This document shows positions 1 to 5,101 of a DNA stretch of 5,101 nt, piece after piece. The notes beneath the pieces were generated by a model. It ran no database searches. It worked only from the letters and a program-made list of their open reading frames with translations, and was not told where the DNA came from. Made by a program: the position numbers and the translations under genes. Numbering within the stretch: the first letter of the stretch is position 1; every line of letters begins with the position of its first letter. This DNA is from Burkholderiales bacterium (GTDB taxonomy: Bacteria; Pseudomonadota; Gammaproteobacteria; Burkholderiales; Burkholderiaceae_C): contig SBFU01000397.1 in assembly GCA_006227785.1 (NCBI GenBank), forward strand, positions 1 to 5,101. Direction: 5' to 3'.

Positions 1-3000
1 TCTGCACACACCGCCGCACCCAGCGCTCCCGCCCCTGGTCGGGGTGGGTGCGGAACCGCTCTTCGGGCACGTCCTGTCCCGTGAAGAGCAGGTCGATAGC
101 GGCTCTCACCGGTCCCACGTCATCGGGGTGGATGTGATCGCAGTAGGCGTCGACACTGGGTGGCTGAGGAGCCCAGGGCAGACCCATGTTGGTGAACATC
201 TGCCGGGACCAGCGAAGTTCGCGCGTGTCGCTGTCATAGACCCAGCTGCCCATGCGAACCAGTGCCTCGCCCTGCTCCAGCATGGCCTTGGTCTCCTCCA
301 GGGCACGGACCGCCTCGACACGCTCGGTCACGTCCATGGTGGTCCCATACAGGCGGACGATCTCACCACGCCTGTTCTTTTGTGCCCTGGCCCGCTCCTC
401 GACATGACGCACGCCCCGGTTGGTGACAATCCGGTGCTCGATCCAGCGCACGTCGCTTTCGCTGGCCGGGTTCCAGGTCCTGGTTCTGTCCACATGGTCA
501 CGAACCCTGGGCAGATCTTCAGGATGCACCACCGACAGGTAGGCATCGATGCTGGGCTCGACCTGTCCGGGCTCCAGACCCAGCACATGGAAATTCGCAT
601 CCGACCATGTCACCCGTCCCTGGGGCAGATCCACACTCCAGCTGCCAATGCTGGCCACGGTCTGGGCCTCGGCCAGCCGCTCCCGCTCCAGATTCAGGGC
701 CGCCTGGGTGGTCTTGAGCTGGGACACATCGCGCAGAATCGTCCAGAGGAATCGAACCTCTCCATCCTCGCCGAAATGTGCGCCAATGCGCTGCGACATC
801 GGCACCTCCTGGCCGGCCGCGTTATAGACCGCCGTGTCGCCCAGCCAGAGCTCGCCGCGCATCGCAGCGGGAATGCCTTCCTCAGCCACCCGGCGGAAGG
901 CCCATGGCGGATGCACACGCGACATGACGCCTTCAATGGGCTCGTCGGTCTGAAGCCCCATCAATCGATAACCAGCGCGGTTGAAATAGAAGATGCGGCC
1001 CTGCGGGTCGGCCATGCTGACGATGTCGCTGGTGTTCTCCAGCACCGCCACCAGCCGCTCTCGCTCGGCCTGGGCCTCGACCCGCTCGGTCTCGTCGGCC
1101 ACCATGCCCACGCTGCGCAGCGCCTTGCCATCGGCGTATTCGGTCTCGCCCCGGACATGCAGATGCCGAACGCGCCCGTCATCCAGAACAATCCGGTAGC
1201 GGGTCTCGTACGGTTTGCCCAGGTCCACCGATTCGCGGTAGGTCTGCTCCACGCGCGAGCGGTCGTCCGGGTGAATGAGGGCCAGGAAACGCTCAAAGCT
1301 GGCCTTCTCCTGCTGAGGATCCATGCCCTGGATGCGGTAGGTCTCGTCCGACCAGGTGATCTGCCCCGAAACCAGGTCAAACGACCAGCTGCCCATGCGG
1401 CCGATGCGCTGGGCCTCGCGCAACTGTGCTTCGCTGGCCCGCAGTCGTTCCTCCTGCCGCTTGCGCTGGGAAATGTCGCGCACGACACCAATCACCGCAT
1501 ACCGGCCGTCGGCGAGCTGGAATCGGTTCAGACTGACTTCGGCTTCGAAGAGGGCTCCATCCAGCCGGCGGTGCAGCCATTCGAACTGCTGCGGTCGGCC
1601 CGCCAGCGCTTCGCCCAGGCGCTGCCGGGCCACATCTTCGCTGTAGGCACCGTCGGCCTGTTCCAGCGGCGACAGGTCCTTCGGCGAACGATTGAGCAGG
1701 GAAGCCTTGTCCGGATGGCCAAACAGGCGCAGGGCCGCCGGGTTGCAGTCTTCGACCCGGCCGTCCACGGTCAGCAACAGGCCATCGTTGGCGTTGTCGG
1801 CCATGGCCCCCAGGCGTCTCACCTCGGCCTCGGCCCGAACACGCTCGGTGATGTCCTGGACCGTGGTGTAGATCTCGCTCACCGTCCCGTCGGGCAGACG
1901 GCGCGCCCGCACATCGACCTCGGTGTGCACCACCTGCCCGTCGCCCCGGATGAAGCGCTTGGTCAGCTGGTAGTGCTGACGCCTGCCCGCCAGAAGGTCG
2001 TCGAACAGCGCCAGGTTGCCCTGCAGGTCATCCGGGTGGGTGATCTCGGCCCAGGACAACGCCAGCAATTGCTCGCGTGAATAAGCCAGGATCTCGCACA
2101 GCCGGTCGTTCACATGCAACCAGTGCCGGGTCTTCGGATCGGTCAGGGCCATGCCGATGAACGGAAGCGCGTAGAAGCGCGCCACGCGGTCGGTCTGCAG
2201 ACGGGCCTCGGCCTCGGCCAGGCGCTGGGCCGTCACATCCATGAGCATGCCGCTGATGCCGATGACCTGGCCGTCGGCATCACGGGTCAGCGTGGAGTCG
2301 TCGATGACATGGGCCCAATCACCATCGGCCCGCCGAAGCCTGTAGGCCTGGCGGTACGTGTCCGGTCCGCGTTCGAAATAGCCGGCGATTTCCTCGTTCA
2401 CCCGTTGCACGTCGTCCGGATGGAACAGGTCGTTGTAGGAAAACCGCCCGCTGAGCAGGTCCTGCGGCGAGTAGCCCCACTGGGCCACGGCGTCACTGAC
2501 AAAACTGACCGGCCAGCCCGGTGCGTTGCGCCATTCGATCGCCACCACCGGCGAGCGGTTGACGATGCCCAGCATGCGGTTGGCTTCGGCCTCGGCCCGG
2601 GTCCGCCGCTCCACCATGTCGTCGATCGCGCGTCCGATCACAGCCATCTCGTTGCTGCCCGATGCGCCCACACGCACCGTCAAGTCGCCGTCGGCCATCT
2701 GGTCCAGTTGCTGCACCAGTTGCGCAGAACGACGGAACCAGATCAGGTGCAGCAACCACGCCAGCACACCCGCCAGGCCCACCATGAGAAGGCCCACCAA
2801 TGCACTGTCACGGCGTATGTCGAAGACCACCACCTGTTGGGCCTGACGCAGGTCCACCGCCACTGCCAGTGTGCGGCCGTCGGTCAGCGGCACCCATCCC
2901 CACAAGCGGAGTCGGTCGCGATCGGGCCTGACGACAATGCCTTGTCCGGCAACAAGCTGCCGCCGCCCCAGTTCCTGCGCTGCCGGCGAGTCCAGCCCGG

Positions 3001-3337
3001 TCAGTGGACGACCGGCGTCCAGTCGCGACAGCGAGGCCTGAACCACCCCGTCGCCAGCGACCAGGTAGGCATGGTCCAGCCCGTCGTGCAAGGCCAGACT
3101 GGCGACCAGGCGCCGCAACTGGGCCGCGTTGTCCATGCCACTGCGCACTTCCAGCCGCATCTGTTCGACACTCAGGCGCTCTGTCAGGTTGCGCTCGCGC
3201 TCGGTCCACAGGCTGTCCAGCAGCTGTTCGGAACGAAAGCCATGGTGCCCCATGGCGGCCAGCACACCGAACAGGGCCAGCAGCAGCGGCGCCACCCAGC
3301 GCACCGGCCAGCGTCGCAGCAGGTTGTCGCCGTTCAA
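1..3337 (-). CDS. Multi-PAS transmembrane sensor protein, C-terminus beyond the left edge
   Basis: Membrane signalling protein; 1112 codons are visible with no stop, and the output domain is off the left edge. Residues 1-13 are basic (R8, R9, R13). TM1 is about 14-30, the periplasmic region about 31-175 and TM2 about 178-201. A HAMP-like linker follows at about 202-245 (ADGDLTVRV, then NEMAVIGRAIDDM). PAS domains lie at about 253-368, 373-499, 505-625, 633-752, 758-874, 885-1007 and 1017 to the edge. PAS 1, 2, 4, 6 and 7 carry the HP(D/E)D signature of the PAS_3 fold (residues 306, 434, 689, 938, 1070); PAS 3 and 5 lack it. Domains end in linkers such as DVTERV and DITERV. The start is TTG 3337-3335, which overlaps the upstream stop. 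It is preferred because later starts (GTG at codons 12 and 15, ATG at 29) would shorten or remove TM1 or its basic flank. No LOV-type NCRFL motif is seen, so PAS ligands are unknown. Whether it is a histidine kinase or a cyclic-di-GMP enzyme cannot be told. The reading frame is certain; the specific role is not. Confidence 0.93.
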   Translation of the reverse strand, partial: MNGDNLLRRWPVRWVAPLLLALFGVLAAMGHHGFRSEQLLDSLWTERERNLTERLSVEQMRLEVRSGMDNAAQLRRLVASLALHDGLDHAYLVAGDGVVQASLSRLDAGRPLTGLDSPAAQELGRRQLVAGQGIVVRPDRDRLRLWGWVPLTDGRTLAVAVDLRQAQQVVVFDIRRDSALVGLLMVGLAGVLAWLLHLIWFRRSAQLVQQLDQMADGDLTVRVGASGSNEMAVIGRAIDDMVERRTRAEAEANRMLGIVNRSPVVAIEWRNAPGWPVSFVSDAVAQWGYSPQDLLSGRFSYNDLFHPDDVQRVNEEIAGYFERGPDTYRQAYRLRRADGDWAHVIDDSTLTRDADGQVIGISGMLMDVTAQRLAEAEARLQTDRVARFYALPFIGMALTDPKTRHWLHVNDRLCEILAYSREQLLALSWAEITHPDDLQGNLALFDDLLAGRRQHYQLTKRFIRGDGQVVHTEVDVRARRLPDGTVSEIYTTVQDITERVRAEAEVRRLGAMADNANDGLLLTVDGRVEDCNPAALRLFGHPDKASLLNRSPKDLSPLEQADGAYSEDVARQRLGEALAGRPQQFEWLHRRLDGALFEAEVSLNRFQLADGRYAVIGVVRDISQRKRQEERLRASEAQLREAQRIGRMGSWSFDLVSGQITWSDETYRIQGMDPQQEKASFERFLALIHPDDRSRVEQTYRESVDLGKPYETRYRIVLDDGRVRHLHVRGETEYADGKALRSVGMVADETERVEAQAERERLVAVLENTSDIVSMADPQGRIFYFNRAGYRLMGLQTDEPIEGVMSRVHPPWAFRRVAEEGIPAAMRGELWLGDTAVYNAAGQEVPMSQRIGAHFGEDGEVRFLWTILRDVSQLKTTQAALNLERERLAEAQTVASIGSWSVDLPQGRVTWSDANFHVLGLEPGQVEPSIDAYLSVVHPEDLPRVRDHVDRTRTWNPASESDVRWIEHRIVTNRGVRHVEERARAQKNRRGEIVRLYGTTMDVTERVEAVRALEETKAMLEQGEALVRMGSWVYDSDTRELRWSRQMFTNMGLPWAPQPPSVDAYCDHIHPDDVGPVRAAIDLLFTGQDVPEERFRTHPDQGRERWVRRCVQ
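2..2581 (-). repeat. Tandem PAS-domain array, period about 127 residues (about 380 bp)
   Basis: This is the protein-level repeat inside the sensor gene. The domain-closing motif (DVTAQR, DITERV, DISQRK, DETERV, DVSQLK, DVTERV) begins at residues 367, 495, 621, 748, 870 and 1002, giving spacings of 128, 126, 127, 122 and 132. A seventh unit is cut by the window edge just after its WVRR segment. Units 4, 6 and 7 share an extra N-terminal signature, GSW at residues 649, 898 and 1030, followed by an acidic residue and then WS. They look like a closely related subgroup. Short helical linkers rich in A, E and R join the units, as expected for signalling helices between PAS domains. Confidence 0.88.
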
Positions 3338-4356
3338 GGCTGCCCCCCGCCTTGCAGGGTGCGACCTGCGGGTCCGCTGTCGATCAGGCGATCCATCTCA
3401 GGCCCTGCCTGTTCCATCTCCCCCAGCTCCACCAGGGTCTGGGCCAGCAGCCGAGCCCGTTGCCGCAATGGCGACTGGGCGCCCGCCAGGTAAGCCAGCG
3501 AATCGGCTGGCGTCTTCAGTCGCAGGCCGTTGAGCGTGTCCAGGTACTCATCGGCCGACATCTGCAGCGAAGGCGCCAGCTGGCTGGCCACCGACTCCCG
3601 TTCGGTCTGCACCCGTTGCAGGCCGCTGGCCCAGGCCCGCATCAGTTCATCCACGTCAGCGCCGCGGTAGGTCAGCACGTCCGGGCGGACCACCAGCACG
3701 TCCAGAATCTGCCCCGGCATCTGCCGGCTGTCGAACAGGGTGGCAAAGCCCGCCTGCCTCAACTGGGTGGCCAGCGGCTCATAGGACACCGCCGCCACGG
3801 CCCGGCCCGCCTGCAAGGCGGCCAGGTGCTGGCTCGATTCCATCGGCACCACCGTGACGTCGTCGGGCTGCAGGCCGCCCGCCTGAAGCACGCCGCGCAG
3901 AACGAGCGCACTGACGGTGGACGGTTCGACCAGAACATACTGCCCCTGCAACTGGGCAGGGCCCATCACCAGGGGCGATGCCATCACCACGTCGGCGCCG
4001 TGCGACTCGCTGAGCACCGCAACCACCCGCAGCTCGATCCCCTGGCTGGCCAGCTGCAGCACCTGATCCAGCGTCAGCGCCACGGCGTCCAGCAGCCCGT
4101 TGCGAAAGTGGCGCACCGCCTCGGCGTTTGTGGTGAGCTCGACCAGCTTCACCCGTGAGGTATCGACCTGCCCGTTTTCCCGGGCCACGATGAACGGGTC
4201 GTAGCCGATCCAGGGTGCCAGGCCCACCACCAGCGGCGGCTGGGGAGGTGGCTGGCAGCTGGCGATCAGCGCAGACACGCACAGCAGCGCCACCGCTGCG
4301 ACGCGTTGGAAAACGGACCGCCGCGACCATTGCGCCGATGGGGCAGATAGGGCCAT
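3334..4356 (-). CDS. NitT/TauT-like (NMT1/THI5-like) substrate-binding lipoprotein
   Basis: Complete 340-residue periplasmic binding protein, a normal length for the family. The N-terminus is a lipoprotein signal: basic SRRSVFQR at 11-18, a hydrophobic core at 19-32 and the lipobox IASC with the lipidated cysteine at C34. A proline-rich tether (35-41) follows. The mature fold begins at LVVGLAPWIGYDPF (42-55), which matches the W-x-GY-x-P opening of NitT/TauT-type proteins. Other family features are GLLDAVALTLDQVL (87-100), the SHGADVV strand (118-124), LQGQYVLVEP (136-145) and ALQAGRAVAAVSYEP (180-194). The start is ATG 4356-4354. An in-frame TAA at 4389-4387, with no start codon between, fixes it, although no clear Shine-Dalgarno sequence is visible. 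The stop overlaps the start of the multi-PAS sensor, and no permease or ATPase gene is adjacent. It may therefore serve sensing rather than import. The ligand cannot be predicted from sequence alone. Confidence 0.93.
   Translation of the reverse strand: MALSAPSAQWSRRSVFQRVAAVALLCVSALIASCQPPPQPPLVVGLAPWIGYDPFIVARENGQVDTSRVKLVELTTNAEAVRHFRNGLLDAVALTLDQVLQLASQGIELRVVAVLSESHGADVVMASPLVMGPAQLQGQYVLVEPSTVSALVLRGVLQAGGLQPDDVTVVPMESSQHLAALQAGRAVAAVSYEPLATQLRQAGFATLFDSRQMPGQILDVLVVRPDVLTYRGADVDELMRAWASGLQRVQTERESVASQLAPSLQMSADEYLDTLNGLRLKTPADSLAYLAGAQSPLRQRARLLAQTLVELGEMEQAGPEMDRLIDSGPAGRTLQGGGQP
3343..3353 (-). promoter_or_regulatory. Purine-rich ribosome-binding region for the sensor TTG start
   Basis: On the minus strand AAGGCGGGGGG lies five bases upstream of the TTG at 3337. 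It is not a textbook AGGAG, but it is the only purine tract near the start and has workable spacing. The 4-nt TTGA overlap with the upstream stop suggests that translation of the sensor is coupled to that of the binding protein, which would lessen the need for a strong site. Confidence 0.45.
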
Positions 4357-4369
4357 GGATGACTGGCAA

Positions 4370-4478
4370 ACAGGTTCAACAAGTGGTTACAGGTCATTCT
4401 GCCACCGAACCCGTCAGGACCTGTCTCCGACCTTGCCGGCGCTCGCACGGGCGCCTCTCGTTCTTGATCGGACAGGTC
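4370..4478. promoter_or_regulatory. Cluster of ACAGGTC motifs upstream of the binding-protein gene
   Basis: ACAGGTC occurs on the plus strand at 4389-4395 and 4472-4478, and inverted (GACCTGT) at 4418-4424. A one-mismatch copy, ACAGGTT, is at 4370-4376. A given 7-mer is not expected three times on either strand in 179 bp by chance. The position, 14 to 122 bases upstream of the ATG, suits an operator array or a structured leader. I could not identify a convincing -35/-10 pair or sigma-54 site, so the promoter itself is not called. Confidence 0.4.
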
Positions 4479-4479
4479 C
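4417..4479. repeat. Intergenic inverted repeat with a nested hairpin
   Basis: GGACCTGTC at 4417-4425 is the perfect inverse of GACAGGTCC at 4471-4479. After a 2-nt bulge, CGA (4428-4430) can also pair with TCG (4468-4470), giving about 12 bp of stem. The loop holds a smaller GC-rich stem, GGCGC (4438-4442) with GCGCC (4451-4455). It ends 61 bases upstream of the binding-protein ATG. It may be an operator palindrome or a folded 5' leader; the sequence does not decide between these. Confidence 0.5.
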
Positions 4480-4490
4480 ACGCGCCCGCT

Positions 4491-4537
4491 GAAGCCCAGG
4501 GTGATCTGCACCGCACCCGGTGCCGTACCAGGGCTTC
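4491..4537 (-). terminator. Possible terminator or 3' hairpin of the dehydrogenase gene
   Basis: GAAGCCC (4491-4497) and GGGCTTC (4531-4537) form a perfect 7-bp outer stem that overlaps the dehydrogenase stop codon. Inside it, GCACCG (4508-4513) pairs with CGGTGC (4518-4523) around a 4-base loop. The position is right for transcript-end formation. No T-tract follows on the minus strand, so it is not a canonical intrinsic terminator. It could be a 3' stabilising structure instead. Confidence 0.35.
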
Positions 4538-5101
4538 ACACGGTCACCGGTCGCGACAGCAGCCGGACCAGCGCCGTCACCAGGCGGCGCGGGGTGAACC
4601 GGACACTCTGGGCCATCATCCAGTTCAGGCAGCCGGGGATGACCACGCGACGACCGGTTTGCATCGCACGGTAACCTGCGGCCGCCACAGCTTCAGCGGT
4701 GGGCAGGCGTTTGCCACGGACCAGCGCGGAAGCGTGCATGTCCGCCCTGTCCTGGAAACCCGAGGCAGTGGGTCCCGGGCAGAGTGTGGTGACGGTCACG
4801 CCGGTGCCGCTGAGCTCTTCAGCCAGGGCCTCCGAGAAGCTCAGCACGAAGGCCTTGGTGGCGTAGTAGACGGCCATGTAGGGCCCGGGCTGGAAGGCGG
4901 CGGTCGACGCTGTGTTCAACACCTTGCCCCGGGTGGACAGAAGATCCGGCAGGAACAGCTTGGTCAGCACCACCACCGCGTTCATGTTGAGCCGCATCAT
5001 GTTCAACTCGGGCGCCAAAGGAGACTGGGCGAAATCACCGAACAGGCCAAAACCCGCGTTGTTGACCAGTGCACTGATCGTGATGCCGCGTTGCTTCACT
5101 T
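4536..5101 (-). CDS. Short-chain dehydrogenase/reductase, N-terminus beyond the right edge
   Basis: NAD(P)-dependent oxidoreductase of the classical SDR superfamily, closest in feel to the DltE-like group (COG0300). About 188 C-terminal codons are visible; family members are about 260 residues, so roughly 75-80 are missing, including the TGxxxGIG cofactor loop. Numbering from the GTG at 5099-5097, which is probably an internal valine codon, the features are: NNAG at 13-16 (the strand beta-4 motif), N38 of the catalytic tetrad, S65 in the NTAS segment, Y78 and K82 as YxxxK (YYATK), and the PGPT turn at 108-111 after beta-6. The C-terminus is basic and hydrophobic (about 150-187), as often seen in this subgroup, and could be membrane-associated. 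The catalytic set looks intact. The substrate is unknown. It lies 179 bp upstream of the binding-protein gene on the same strand, so shared transcription is possible but not indicated. Confidence 0.94.
   Translation of the reverse strand, partial: VKQRGITISALVNNAGFGLFGDFAQSPLAPELNMMRLNMNAVVVLTKLFLPDLLSTRGKVLNTASTAAFQPGPYMAVYYATKAFVLSFSEALAEELSGTGVTVTTLCPGPTASGFQDRADMHASALVRGKRLPTAEAVAAAGYRAMQTGRRVVIPGCLNWMMAQSVRFTPRRLVTALVRLLSRPVTV

Noticed and set aside
44..2080. 678-codon open frame on the plus strand
   Set aside because: It runs in exact codon register opposite the PAS sensor and shows no recognisable domain. Its length follows from the scarcity of TTA, CTA and TCA codons in the high-GC sense gene, whose frame shows repeated PAS motifs.
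2..2581. LOV-type (flavin photosensor) PAS domain
   Set aside because: None of the visible PAS units carries the NCRFL motif with the photoactive cysteine. The few cysteines (for example at residues 414, 531, 1066 and 1110) are in unrelated contexts.
2114..3493. 459-codon open frame on the plus strand
   Set aside because: Same antisense register as the sensor. It also runs across the junction between the two real minus-strand genes. The protein is rich in H, Q, P and R with no domain.
3004..4158. 384-codon open frame on the plus strand
   Set aside because: Antisense to the substrate-binding lipoprotein and in register with it. The composition is low-complexity R, P, Q and H, and the opposite strand encodes a clear family member with a signal peptide.
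4266..4511. 81-codon minus-strand frame spanning the intergenic gap
   Set aside because: It overlaps the signal-peptide region of the lipoprotein in another frame, crosses the repeat structures and has no recognisable features.
4504..4535. Possible sigma-54 promoter on the minus strand (CTGGTACGGCACCGGGTGC)
   Set aside because: The GG and GC elements are not at the required spacing of ten bases between them, so it fails the -24/-12 consensus.
5097..5099. GTG as the true start of the dehydrogenase
   Set aside because: Starting here would remove the cofactor-binding TGxxxGIG region that the family needs, and the open frame continues to the window edge. It is most likely an internal valine.

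Overview
The window reads as ordinary high-GC proteobacterial chromosome. The G+C-rich coding, the lipoprotein-type periplasmic binding protein and the multi-PAS membrane sensor fit a betaproteobacterium of the Burkholderiales/Comamonadaceae kind, but this placement is inferred from general character, not from a marker gene. All three supportable genes lie on the minus strand, so the window is best read from right to left. I see no tRNA, rRNA, CRISPR array, insertion sequence or phage gene.

Layout, right to left. (1) 5101-4536: the C-terminal part of a classical short-chain dehydrogenase/reductase, whose N-terminus lies beyond the right edge. (2) 4535-4357: a 179-bp intergenic gap. It holds two inverted repeats and a cluster of copies of the 7-mer ACAGGTC. 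(3) 4356-3334: a complete lipoprotein of the NitT/TauT-like (NMT1/THI5-like) ABC-transporter substrate-binding family. (4) 3337-1: a very large membrane sensor that starts at a TTG overlapping the stop codon of the binding protein and stays open through the left edge. At least 1112 codons are visible. They encode TM1, a periplasmic domain of about 145 residues, TM2, a HAMP-like linker and at least seven tandem PAS domains. Its output domain (histidine kinase, GGDEF/EAL or other) is outside the window.

How the genes may work together. The binding protein has no permease or ATPase gene next to it here. Instead it is joined by a 4-nt stop/start overlap to a transmembrane sensor. The simplest inference is that the lipoprotein captures a small molecule in the periplasm and presents it to the sensor, in the manner of known binding-protein/sensor pairs such as LuxP/LuxQ and TorT/TorS, rather than feeding an importer. 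The dehydrogenase is probably an independent upstream gene. The repeat-rich gap is the likely place for its 3' end and for the control region of the binding protein-sensor operon.

The long plus-strand open frames across this region are antisense shadows in codon register with the minus-strand genes and are not annotated.
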